Below the pieces are notes generated by a model. The model had not been told where the DNA came from, made no database searches, and saw only the letters and a list, made by a program, of their open reading frames with translations. This document shows positions 6,945 to 13,935 of a stretch of 34,558 bases of DNA, one piece after another (positions within the stretch are counted from its first letter, which is position 1; each line of letters begins with the position of its first letter). The position numbers and the translations under genes are program-made. The stretch comes from Cenarchaeum sp. Lineage in GTDB: Archaea; Thermoproteota; Nitrososphaeria; Nitrososphaerales; Nitrosopumilaceae. The stretch lies in the NCBI GenBank assembly GCA_020027325.1, contig JAHRAL010000017.1:1-34558 (forward strand), in the 5' to 3' direction.

Positions 6945-8027
6945 TCAGAGTTTGCCCCTTTTGTAGAGGGATTCGGCTAGCAGAACCGCGCCCTTGGCAG
7001 AGCCCATCTTTTTGTTGTGCGAAAAGAGCACATACTTTATCCCGTTTCCAAATATCTCGTCCTTTTCTAGCCTTCCGATCGTGGTAGTCATCCCGTCGCC
7101 CACGTCACGCTCTATTCTGGGCTGGGGCCTCATGGGGTCCTTGTGGAGTGCAATGTACTTTTCTGGCGCAGACGGGAGTCCTGCGACTGAAACGTTTTTG
7201 TCATAGTCGGCATATGCCCTTGATGCGGATTCTGCATCGACCTCCTTTTTGGTGTTTACAAGTACCGTCTCTGTGTGGCCGTCAATGACTGGCACCCTAG
7301 TGCACGTGCAGCTTACGCGAATGTCTGCATCCTCGATCTTGCCGTCGCGCAGTGTGCCGAGTATCTTTCTTGTCTCTATTCGCACCTTTTTTTCCTCGTT
7401 TGGAATGTATGGCTCGATGTTGTCCATTATGGTCATCGCACTCACTCCAGGCGACCTGCCCGCACCGGAGAGCGCCTGCATCGACGTCATTACGACCTTG
7501 TTTGCGCCGTGCTCCTTTACAAGCGGCTTTAGTGTTATTGCAAGCCCCGTCGTGGTACAGTTTGGCAGCGGCGCCACCCATCCCCGCCATCCGCGGTTCT
7601 TGCTCTGGATGTCAAGGAGGTCGGCATGATCGTCGTTTATCCCCGGTATCAGTATTGGAACGTCGCTTTCATACCTGTACGCAGAGCTCGTGCTGATTAC
7701 AGGAACGTCTGCTGCAAGTTTTGTCTCAATGTCCCGCGCAGCCTCTGACTCTACGGCCGAAAACACGAGATCGATCTCGGAGGTGTCCAGCTCGTCCGTT
7801 GTCCGGATGACCATGTCTGCGACGTACTTTGGGATCTGCCCGCTTCCATCCCACGCAATTATCCCGCTGGGATCAGAGGAGACTGCCTGCTTGTAGGTCT
7901 TGCCGGCATTTCGCTCCGATGCGGCAATCTGTGTGACCTCAAACCACGGGTGTTCGTTTAGCGCGTGGACGAACTCTTGTCCCACGATTCCCGTAACGCC
8001 GACTATTGCGACCCGCTTTTTCATCAT
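6945..8027 (-). CDS. asd: Aspartate-semialdehyde dehydrogenase
   Basis: This NADP-dependent enzyme reduces aspartyl phosphate to aspartate semialdehyde for Thr, Met and Lys. At 360 aa it is the archaeal/fungal type. The N-terminal Rossmann motif is VGVTGIVGQEF (about 10-20). The catalytic Cys is C157 in PNCTTTGLAITL and the likely base is H251 in VIDGHTETV. The start is one of two tandem ATGs at 8027/8024. Archaeal malonyl-CoA/succinyl-CoA reductases of the 3HP/4HB carbon cycle are paralogues of this enzyme, so a CoA-ester substrate is a minor alternative. It is divergent from the cobalamin operon, sharing an 84-bp promoter region. Confidence 0.92.
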   Translation of the reverse strand: MMKKRVAIVGVTGIVGQEFVHALNEHPWFEVTQIAASERNAGKTYKQAVSSDPSGIIAWDGSGQIPKYVADMVIRTTDELDTSEIDLVFSAVESEAARDIETKLAADVPVISTSSAYRYESDVPILIPGINDDHADLLDIQSKNRGWRGWVAPLPNCTTTGLAITLKPLVKEHGANKVVMTSMQALSGAGRSPGVSAMTIMDNIEPYIPNEEKKVRIETRKILGTLRDGKIEDADIRVSCTCTRVPVIDGHTETVLVNTKKEVDAESASRAYADYDKNVSVAGLPSAPEKYIALHKDPMRPQPRIERDVGDGMTTTIGRLEKDEIFGNGIKYVLFSHNKKMGSAKGAVLLAESLYKRGKL

Positions 8028-8046
8028 GTGGCGGCGCTCATGGTAT

Positions 8047-8055
8047 GTTATTAAT
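8047..8055 (-). promoter_or_regulatory. TATA box of asd
   Basis: ATTAATAAC on the minus strand is centred about 24-27 nt before the asd tandem start codons. It lies in the 84-bp gap shared with the divergent cobalamin operon, whose own TATA is weak. Confidence 0.5.
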
Positions 8056-8111
8056 CGTATTCATAAATCCGGCAAAACACTAAACACAAGCAATACTCCA
8101 CGCGTACTCGC

Positions 8112-9185
8112 ATGATTAAAAGTGAGGTTGGCTCGCACGTACGTGCACAGCACGGCGGGCCGCACTCGGTACCGGGCGGCAGTGCAGGCGGCGTGGTTGA
8201 TTTTAGCACGAATGCCGGCCCGCTCAGGACCCCCCGTGTGGTGGTGGCCGCACTCTGGCGTGCTGCGGATACGGCGTTTGCATATCCAGACCCCGACGCA
8301 AAGGAGCTCTGCGCTGCAATAGCTCGGCGCCACAGGATCAGCGCAAAGAGCGTCATTGCCGGCAACGGGGCAACTGAGATCATATACGAGTACTGCCGCG
8401 CATTTCTAGGGCCAAAGACGCACGTGCTAGTCCAGGCCCCGACGTTTGCAGAATATGCGTCAGCTGCAAGGCTGTGCGGTGCGCGGGTCAGCAGACACAG
8501 AACGATGGACGTAGCAGAGGATGCTGCGGGGTTTATCAGCCGCATTCCCAAAAAAGGATGCGTCTTTTTGTGCAACCCAAACAACCCCACGGGCGCACTG
8601 GTTGCACGCAAGCTCGTCCTAGAAATTGCCGACACGGCCTCAAAGAGGGGCTCGCAGCTCTTTGTCGACGAGTGCTTTGCCGAGTTGTGTCCAAGAGACG
8701 AGTCAGTCATTGGCAATGTCCGGACGCATGACAACCTCTTTGTCGTGCGCTCTTTTACAAAGCTGTTTGGGATTCCCGGAGTCCGCATAGGGTATGGAGT
8801 AGGGCCCGTGCGCGTCACGGCCCCGATGAACGAGGCAAGGGTTCCATGGAGCGTCTCGGGGCTGGGCCAGTCAGCAGGAATTGCGGCACTGGGATGCAGG
8901 GGCCACGCAGCAAAGTCGGCTGATGCGGCGGCAAGAGAGGTGGACTATCTTTATACTGCAATCAATGCAATGGATGGAATGTCTGCAATGCCGAGCATGG
9001 CAAACTTTGTACTTGCAAGGTCGTCTAGATACACGGGCGCGCAGATCCGCTCAAGGCTGCTCAAAAAAGGGATGCTGGTGCGCGACTGTAGCTCCTTTGA
9101 GGGCCTGGACCCGTCATTCATACGCATTGGCGTACGCTCCCACAGGGAGAACGCGGCACTAGTCAGGATGCTAGGGTCGCTATGA
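8112..9185 (+). CDS. cobD: L-threonine-O-3-phosphate decarboxylase (HisC-like)
   Basis: A PLP enzyme of the class I/II aminotransferase fold, 357 aa. It probably makes (R)-1-amino-2-propanol phosphate, the linker of the cobalamin nucleotide loop. Visible motifs are the cofactor-binding NPNNPTG (about 155-161), D186 in LFVDECFAEL and the Schiff-base lysine K217 in SFTKLFGIPGVRIGY. That last motif is very like Salmonella CobD. HisC (histidinol-phosphate aminotransferase) is the close alternative. The position as first gene of a B12 operon, with a 4-bp ATGA overlap into cobQ, favours CobD. The symbol cobD here follows the Salmonella usage. Confidence 0.82.
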   Translation: MIKSEVGSHVRAQHGGPHSVPGGSAGGVVDFSTNAGPLRTPRVVVAALWRAADTAFAYPDPDAKELCAAIARRHRISAKSVIAGNGATEIIYEYCRAFLGPKTHVLVQAPTFAEYASAARLCGARVSRHRTMDVAEDAAGFISRIPKKGCVFLCNPNNPTGALVARKLVLEIADTASKRGSQLFVDECFAELCPRDESVIGNVRTHDNLFVVRSFTKLFGIPGVRIGYGVGPVRVTAPMNEARVPWSVSGLGQSAGIAALGCRGHAAKSADAAAREVDYLYTAINAMDGMSAMPSMANFVLARSSRYTGAQIRSRLLKKGMLVRDCSSFEGLDPSFIRIGVRSHRENAALVRMLGSL

Positions 9186-10009
9186 CTGCAATAATGGTGC
9201 AGGGCACGACGTCTGGTGCCGGCAAGACGACCCTGGTCGCAGCACTCTGCCGCGCACTCTCAAACCGCGGGTACACAGTCTCGCCGTTCAAGGCGCAAAA
9301 CATGTCTCGATACTCGCACAAGTTCGGAGGACTGCGGATATCTCGTGCGCAGGCAGTCCAGGCTAGAGCTGCAAGGTGCGGCATTACGGCTGACATCAAT
9401 CCCATACTCTTGGACCCAAAGGGGGATGATGTCTCTGACGTCTATCTGAACGGGAAGCATCACTCTAAAATGAGCGCAAAAAAGTACTATGCGTTTGCAA
9501 AAAAACGCGGCCTACGGCTTGCACTGGACGCACTGGGCAGGCTGGCAGCCTCGCACGACATTGTAGTTATCGAGGGCGCCGGATCGCCTGCCGAGATCAA
9601 CATCGGCTCCGGTGACATTGCAAACATGGCAATAGCAGAGGCCGTACGCGCACCCGTGATACTGGTGGCTGACATTGAGCGCGGCGGGGCCTTTGCAAGC
9701 ATTGCAGGGACTATCGCGCTCTTGACCCCGAGGCACCGCAGGCTTGTCCGCGGCCTGGTCATCAACAAGTTCCGTGGCGACGAGCAGATACTCCGACCAG
9801 GATATGCACAGCTGCGCAGAATTACAAATAAACCCGTCCTTGGAACCATACCCATGATCCCGCTGAGGCTCCCCGAGGAGGACTCGCTTGGAGGCGGACG
9901 CACCACGATGCCAAGCGCAAAGAGGATCGACTCGGAGCTGCAAAAGATCGCAGGGCTGGTCGAGGAGCGCCTGGATGTCACAGGCATTCTCAGGATGTGC
10001 CGTAAATGA
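9182..10009 (+). CDS. cobQ: Cobyric acid synthase, ATPase domain only
   Basis: CobQ/CbiP amidates four side chains of adenosylcobyrinic a,c-diamide. This protein has the N-terminal dethiobiotin-synthetase-like ATPase domain: P-loop GTTSGAGKTT (8-17), FKAQNMS, LDPKGDD, VVIEGAGSPAEIN, DIERGGAFAS, VINKFRGD and LPEEDS. It stops at 275 aa, whereas the family is usually about 480-500 aa with a C-terminal glutamine amidotransferase domain. That domain is absent: the next gene starts 4 bp before this stop and encodes CbiB. The enzyme would need free ammonia or a separate glutaminase. The short form appears to be genuine, because the ATGA overlap is clean and no GATase remnant follows. Confidence 0.85.
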   Translation: MTAIMVQGTTSGAGKTTLVAALCRALSNRGYTVSPFKAQNMSRYSHKFGGLRISRAQAVQARAARCGITADINPILLDPKGDDVSDVYLNGKHHSKMSAKKYYAFAKKRGLRLALDALGRLAASHDIVVIEGAGSPAEINIGSGDIANMAIAEAVRAPVILVADIERGGAFASIAGTIALLTPRHRRLVRGLVINKFRGDEQILRPGYAQLRRITNKPVLGTIPMIPLRLPEEDSLGGGRTTMPSAKRIDSELQKIAGLVEERLDVTGILRMCRK

Positions 10010-10965
10010 TAGAGGTCGCACTGGTCATGGCAGCTGCGGTTGCAATCGATCTTGGACTCGGCGAGCCGCCGCGCAGGATGCACCCGACGGTCTGGATGGG
10101 TGCAATAATCGGGCGTCTGGTTGTGGCCGCCAAGGCATGCGCCACACACGAGCGTGCATCCGGCGCGGCCATCACGATTGCAGTAGTGGCCGTATTCTCT
10201 GTCCCGTTTGCAGTCCTCTATGCGGCAGCTGCCTCGCTGGATGCGTGGCTCCATACCGCACTCGTTGCCGCATCAAGCGTCGTGGCGCTAAATGTCGCAG
10301 TATCCGTACGCTCAATGCTCCAACATGCAGGCGCCGTGACAGGACCGCTGGGGCTCAACGATATAACTGCCGCACGGCAGAGGCTTGCAGCCGTAGTAAA
10401 GCGGAGGACCGGCGGGCTGGACTGCAACCACATACTCTCTGGGCTAGTCGAGACCATAGCAGAGAACACAGTTGATGGGATAATATCGCCGCTCTCCTAC
10501 TTTGCCCTGGCAGGGGCTCCGGGTGCGCTTGGATACCGTGCGGTAAACACGATTGATGCAATGGCCGGATACAGGACGCCCGAGCTAGAGGATGTCGGGT
10601 GGTTTGGAGCCGTGTGCGATACGGTGCTCAACTATGTCCCGGCAAGGATCACGGCATTACTGATGATAGCATCAGCTGCAATCCTGCGGCTTGACTGGAG
10701 GGGCGCGCTTGCAACAATGCAGAGGGACCACGCAAGGACTGCAAGTCCCAATGCGGGATACCCCATAGCTGCAATGGCAGGAGCCCTCGGAGTACGCCTT
10801 GAAAAAGTCGGGCATTATGTCATCGGTGAGGGTGGTGTGGCACCTACCATTCAGAGCGTCAGGCAGGCAGAAAGGATAATGCTCGTGTGCACCGGGATCT
10901 ATGTGTCGATGATCTCTGCTCTAGTTGTCGGGATAGGCACGCTGTGGTGGCACCCGCTTGTTTGA
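10006..10965 (+). CDS. cbiB: Adenosylcobinamide-phosphate synthase CbiB
   Basis: An integral membrane protein of 319 aa that joins aminopropanol phosphate to adenosylcobyric acid (called CobD in aerobic-pathway naming). The family opening is seen as DLGLGEPPRRMHPTVWMG (about 15-32). The conserved blocks SGLVETIAENTVDGIISPL and NTIDAMAGYR follow, with four to five hydrophobic segments. It starts with ATG overlapping the cobQ stop by 4 bp. Its substrate, aminopropanol phosphate, would be made by the first gene of this operon. Confidence 0.93.
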   Translation: MIEVALVMAAAVAIDLGLGEPPRRMHPTVWMGAIIGRLVVAAKACATHERASGAAITIAVVAVFSVPFAVLYAAAASLDAWLHTALVAASSVVALNVAVSVRSMLQHAGAVTGPLGLNDITAARQRLAAVVKRRTGGLDCNHILSGLVETIAENTVDGIISPLSYFALAGAPGALGYRAVNTIDAMAGYRTPELEDVGWFGAVCDTVLNYVPARITALLMIASAAILRLDWRGALATMQRDHARTASPNAGYPIAAMAGALGVRLEKVGHYVIGEGGVAPTIQSVRQAERIMLVCTGIYVSMISALVVGIGTLWWHPLV

Positions 10966-11704
10966 GAGGATTACAGCAGTGTTTTCACTGCTTACGGTCC
11001 TGCCATCAAGGCGCGACACAAAGCTGGATGATGCCGCATCCGCACTCTGGGCGTTTCCCATTGCGGGTCTTGTGATAGGCGCAATAGCAGGCGGAATCGG
11101 CGCCGTGATGATCCTTGCGGGGTTGGAACCGCTGCTTGCAGGCGTCTTTACAGTGGCGGCGCTGCTCATTCTTACCGGGCTACACCACCTGGACGGGCTT
11201 GCAGACATGGCAGATGCGCTCATGGTACGCGGGGGGCGCGAGCGCAGGCTTGGAGTGCTAAAGGATCCGGCAATCGGCATAGGCGGGGTCGCATCCGTCG
11301 GGGTCTATCTCTTGGCGCTTACTAGTTCCCTGCACGCGCTCGGGGCCGCAGAGCTGATGGCAGTGGTGATTGTTGCCGAGGTGACTGCAAAGATCTCGAT
11401 GGTCGTCGCAATGCGCGCAGGCACGCCGGCAGAGGGCAGCAGTGCGGCGCCGTTTATCAGGGCGGCAGGTACAAAGTCCACAGCCATCACAGTCATCATA
11501 GGCATCATCATCACGCAACTGACGGCGTCTGAGACGCTTCCCGGCGGCGCAATAGCAGTCGCCATGGCGGCAGGAGTCGTTGCCGCATTGCTTGTCGGCC
11601 GCATATCAAAGTCAAGCATCGGGGCCCTGCGCGGCGATGCAATAGGGGCGTGCAACGAGGTCTCAAGGCTTGCAGTCGTGATATTTCTGGTGGGCGTGCT
11701 ATGA
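10958..11704 (+). CDS. cobS: Cobalamin (5'-phosphate) synthase CobS
   Basis: A membrane enzyme of 248 aa that condenses adenosyl-GDP-cobinamide with alpha-ribazole (phosphate) in the final assembly step. The conserved Asp motif is LTGLHHLDGLADMADAL (about 72-88), followed by RLGVLKDPAIGIGG. Much of the rest is Ala/Gly/Ile-rich membrane helix. The start is TTG at 10958, 8 bp inside cbiB; the protein's first residues MFERITAVFSLLTVLP fit the family well. It runs into cobY with an ATGA overlap. Confidence 0.93.
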   Translation: MFERITAVFSLLTVLPSRRDTKLDDAASALWAFPIAGLVIGAIAGGIGAVMILAGLEPLLAGVFTVAALLILTGLHHLDGLADMADALMVRGGRERRLGVLKDPAIGIGGVASVGVYLLALTSSLHALGAAELMAVVIVAEVTAKISMVVAMRAGTPAEGSSAAPFIRAAGTKSTAITVIIGIIITQLTASETLPGGAIAVAMAAGVVAALLVGRISKSSIGALRGDAIGACNEVSRLAVVIFLVGVL

Positions 11705-12297
11705 TCGGCCTGGTCATGGCAGGCGGGCGCGGGACGCGGATGCTGCGCCTTGGCGAAAAACTTGCACTGGGCAAGAGGCCGATGGTGCTGCGCGTCATTG
11801 ATGCAGTTGCCGGCTCGGGACTCTGTGAGAGGATTATCACCACAACTAGCAAAAACTCCCCGCAGGCACGGGCCATTATCAAAAATGATTCGCGTGCAGA
11901 CGTTATTGAGACCGGCGGTGCCGGATACGTCGAGGACCTCACCGGCGTGCTGCGCGGACTGGACGGGGATGTCTTGATCGTGCCAGGCGATCTTGCACTG
12001 CTTGACGGGGAGGTTTTGCGCAACGCCCTTGCTGCACGGACAGACAATGATGCGTGGACCGTGATAATGTCGACTGTAAAGTTTGCAGAGTCGTTTGGCG
12101 CAAGGCCAGACTATTCGGTGGATGTTGGCGGCACGTTGTGCGCATACACCGGAGTCTCGATTGTCAACGCGGCGCATGTCTGCAACGCAGAACCCGTCGG
12201 CGAGGACAAGAAGATCATGGATGACCGACGCATCGTGCTTAATGTAAACACGCCTGCCGATTACAAGCTGTCGCTGGAATCCTTGACAGAGCCGTGA
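11701..12297 (+). CDS. cobY: GTP:adenosylcobinamide-phosphate guanylyltransferase CobY
   Basis: CobY is the archaeal, non-orthologous replacement of the bacterial CobU guanylyltransferase and activates adenosylcobinamide phosphate with GTP. The 198-aa protein starts with the nucleotidyltransferase signature MIGLVMAGGRGTRM (G8, G9, R10, G11, R13). ATG at 11701 overlaps the cobS stop; the longer 11650 start lies inside cobS and is unlikely. VIVPGDLALL is the likely metal-binding region, and VLNVNTPADY is the C-terminal family motif. The 3' end overlaps the convergent S27e gene by 37 bp. Confidence 0.9.
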   Translation: MIGLVMAGGRGTRMLRLGEKLALGKRPMVLRVIDAVAGSGLCERIITTTSKNSPQARAIIKNDSRADVIETGGAGYVEDLTGVLRGLDGDVLIVPGDLALLDGEVLRNALAARTDNDAWTVIMSTVKFAESFGARPDYSVDVGGTLCAYTGVSIVNAAHVCNAEPVGEDKKIMDDRRIVLNVNTPADYKLSLESLTEP

Positions 12298-12464
12298 ACA
12301 TTTGCCAGCGAGCCGGTCGGCGTTGCAATCGTGTTTCCACAAGAGTTGCACGTCACAACGGTTGTCGCGTGTGAATAGACCGACTGGGTCTCGTTGCACT
12401 CTGCGCACTCTACCTTGAGAAACTTGCTTGACGGCGAGGGAACAGAGATGTGGCTCTTTTTCAT
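12261..12464 (-). CDS. rps27e: 30S ribosomal protein S27e
   Basis: A 67-aa zinc-ribbon protein of the small subunit. The four zinc ligands are C20 and C23 (VECAEC) and C39 and C42 (VTCNSCGN). The ATG overlaps the L44e stop by 4 bp (ATGA), and L44e-S27e is a conserved archaeal pair. The Ser/Asp-rich end (VKDSSDSL) extends 37 bp into the convergent cobY gene. Confidence 0.95.
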   Translation of the reverse strand: MKKSHISVPSPSSKFLKVECAECNETQSVYSHATTVVTCNSCGNTIATPTGSLANVHGSVKDSSDSL

Positions 12465-12742
12465 GCCGCCACCAGCTCGAACTTTTTGATTCGAATCCCG
12501 TACGTGTTGAACTTTTTCTTACAGTCAGGACACGTGAGCATCCGGGTCACCTTCTTTGTCACCTTGGCAGGCTTTGCCAGTTTGGGGAACTTTTGGCCGC
12601 CGTACCCCTTTTTGTCTTCTGCGTGCCTCCTCTCGCCGATGGCCGAGGCGCGCCGCTTGCCCGGCTTGTAGATCGAGACCTTTTGAAGCGTGTGCTTTTG
12701 GCACTTTGGGCAGTAGCGCATTATGGCCTTTGGATACTTCAT
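12461..12742 (-). CDS. rpl44e: 50S ribosomal protein L44e
   Basis: A 93-aa basic large-subunit protein near the E site. Zinc ligands are C11 and C14 (RYCPKC) and C71 and C74 (LTCPDC). The family block KGYGGQKFPKLAKPAKVTKK is present. ATG at 12742 is chosen over a TTG two codons upstream because MKYPK is the typical archaeal N-terminus and a TATA element sits about 31 nt away. Confidence 0.94.
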   Translation of the reverse strand: MKYPKAIMRYCPKCQKHTLQKVSIYKPGKRRASAIGERRHAEDKKGYGGQKFPKLAKPAKVTKKVTRMLTCPDCKKKFNTYGIRIKKFELVAA

Positions 12743-12770
12743 CTGCAATCCAAAGCGGTTTTGTGCTGTA

Positions 12771-12776
12771 ATTTAA
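12771..12776 (-). promoter_or_regulatory. TATA box of the L44e-S27e operon
   Basis: TTAAAT on the minus strand (context CCTTAAATTAC) is centred about 31 nt before the ATG at 12742. Confidence 0.45.
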
Positions 12777-12811
12777 GGCTTGAATTTTGAATCAGATACG
12801 AGGTCAGCGTT

Positions 12812-12890
12812 CACTTGTTCCCAGTCGAGGATCTTTGCACTTGTATTATTTTACGTGACTAGGTTTTGGTATAGGCTACATCATGCTAAA
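12812..12890. repeat. Left copy of an imperfect direct repeat flanking the GNAT island
   Basis: This stretch, starting CACTTGTTC and ending CATGCTAAA, matches 13833-13909 in the same orientation with small gaps. By eye the first 30 positions agree at about 26, and later blocks (CTAG..., TTG, ATAG, TCAT, CTAAA) keep register. It lies between L44e and the 47-aa ORF. Confidence 0.6.
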
Positions 12891-12902
12891 ACTAGACTAA
12901 AG

Positions 12903-12908
12903 TTTAAA
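12903..12908 (+). promoter_or_regulatory. TATA box of the tiny ORF-GNAT pair
   Basis: TTTAAA is centred about 27 nt before the ATG at 12933, the spacing of a leaderless archaeal transcript. This supports real expression of the small ORF. Confidence 0.5.
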
Positions 12909-12932
12909 TGGTCATAATGTTAGTAGCATTAC

Positions 12933-13076
12933 ATGCCGCTAAGACAGGTACAACCACTTGACGATGATCAGTGGGATCAGCTTATGAAGGCGCTAAGCAA
13001 ACCGCCATCTGAAGAAACAATCAAATGCCTTCGAAAGGAAATCGAAGAGGCCCGAATGATAAAGGTGCACCGCTAG
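12933..13076 (+). CDS. Putative 47-aa antitoxin (TacA/DUF1778-tail-like)
   Basis: A short ORF from ATG 12933 to TAG 13074-13076, with a TATA box about 27 nt upstream. The predicted protein begins MPLRQVQPLDDDQWDQLMKA and has a helical acidic/basic body with LSKPPSEETIKCLRKEI. The pattern 'acidic-QW-hydrophobic-LxxPP-xxxxxLR' resembles the C-terminal toxin-binding tail of DUF1778/TacA antitoxins. The ribbon-helix-helix DNA-binding part is missing and the upstream frame is closed by a TAG at 12924. It ends 9 nt before the GNAT gene, the usual antitoxin-toxin order. The function is an inference from this pattern and context; no search was run. Confidence 0.5.
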   Translation: MPLRQVQPLDDDQWDQLMKALSKPPSEETIKCLRKEIEEARMIKVHR

Positions 13077-13085
13077 CTTTTAGAT

Positions 13086-13592
13086 TTGTCTAGATTCAAC
13101 ATTGATTTTAAGACAGACGTGCAGACTCATAAGCTAAAAAAGGAACTATTTGATCTAGACAGCTTTCGATGTAGTAACAAAGTCTATGAAGATTACCTAA
13201 AAAAAGAAGCATATAACGAACAAGAAAATAGCCTGTCTCAGACATGGGTGTTCGTATACAAGAAACAGAATGTGATAGGATATGTCTCTATTGCCATGGG
13301 CGACATAAACAAGACTGCCAGCAAAAAACTGATGAAATTTCCACATACCAACATTCCAGGTGTTCTGCTAGGTCAACTGGCAACGCACATTGACTACGAA
13401 GGACTCGGTGTTGGCAGATTCATGGTAGGCTGGGTATATGTCGAGGCATCAAGATTCGCAGAAAGTATAGGATGTCGTCTTTTATACCTCAATCCAGACA
13501 AAGGACTCAATGAATGGTACACCAAAATGGGTTTTACGCTTATCCAAAAGAAGAACAAACAAGACATTATGTTCCGTGATCTAAAATCATAG
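13086..13592 (+). CDS. GNAT acetyltransferase, TacT-type toxin candidate
   Basis: This 168-aa GNAT-fold protein resembles the TacT/AtaT toxins, which acetylate the amino group of aminoacyl-tRNA and stop translation. TacT-like features in order: FDLDSFRCSNKVYEDYLKKE (about 22-41), NSLSQTWVFVYKKQNVIGY (48-66), the acetyl-CoA loop YEGLGVGRFM (104-113), and WYTKMGF (144-150) with Y145 at the place of the catalytic tyrosine. The start is TTG at 13086; an in-frame TAG lies just upstream and the next Met is residue 71. Codon use is visibly AT-rich against its GC-rich neighbours, suggesting transfer. A housekeeping N-acetyltransferase remains possible. Confidence 0.75.
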   Translation: MSRFNIDFKTDVQTHKLKKELFDLDSFRCSNKVYEDYLKKEAYNEQENSLSQTWVFVYKKQNVIGYVSIAMGDINKTASKKLMKFPHTNIPGVLLGQLATHIDYEGLGVGRFMVGWVYVEASRFAESIGCRLLYLNPDKGLNEWYTKMGFTLIQKKNKQDIMFRDLKS

Positions 13593-13832
13593 GTAGTAAT
13601 GCGTAATTCTCATCTCGTGTCCTCAACTGCACTCTTTACAAGCCACGCTATGTTATTCAGTTTATGCGTGATTGTGCTTGAAGATCCTTGCCGAGAATCT
13701 TCAAACAGGATGTTCGAAAAAGTAGAAATGAAGATCATTTCCGACGAGCCGTTTCAACTCTACTCTACCACCGCATATTGCAGGTCGTGTGTTTGATAGT
13801 ATTCAAATATAGATATGTACAGAGTTATCATC

Positions 13833-13909
13833 CACTTGTTCACAGTAGCGGATTTTTGCACTCGGTATTTTCTATGCCTAGACCTTGTCATAGACGGCCT
13901 CATACTAAA
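13833..13909. repeat. Right copy of the imperfect direct repeat
   Basis: This copy starts CACTTGTTC and ends CATACTAAA, matching 12812-12890. The two copies are about 1,020 bp apart and each sits just upstream of a TATA box and start codon. A duplicated promoter region or the footprint of an insertion would give this picture. Confidence 0.6.
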
Positions 13910-13912
13910 TTA
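13906..13912 (+). promoter_or_regulatory. TATA box of adenine deaminase
   Basis: TAAATTA is centred about 27 nt before the ATG at 13936, predicting a leaderless mRNA. Confidence 0.5.
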
Positions 13913-13935
13913 AGTAGGCACACCCCCAACCACCC

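Larger units (their letters stand above)
13593..13935. other. AT-rich gap with a hairpin and the right repeat
   Basis: There is no convincing gene. An inverted repeat, TTGAAGAT and ATCTTCAA with an 11-nt loop, lies at 13678-13704 and could be an RNA hairpin or an operator. A 65-codon ORF (13599-13796) has no recognisable features and is not called. The right direct repeat and the adenine deaminase TATA fill 13833-13912. Confidence 0.5.

Noticed and set aside
6945-8027. Malonyl-CoA/succinyl-CoA reductase as the main call for asd
   Set aside because: Possible paralogy is known, but the motifs are normal for aspartate-semialdehyde dehydrogenase and no carbon-cycle gene is nearby.
8051-8818. 255-codon ORF antisense to the threonine-phosphate decarboxylase gene
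   Set aside because: No family features; opposite a clear PLP-enzyme gene.
11305-12408. 367-codon ORF antisense to cobS and cobY
   Set aside because: Cys/Arg/His-rich translation typical of a shadow frame in GC-rich coding DNA; the plus-strand genes are clear.
13599-13796. 65-aa ORF after the GNAT gene
   Set aside because: No TATA box at the usual distance, no recognisable features, mixed composition; probably chance in AT-rich DNA.
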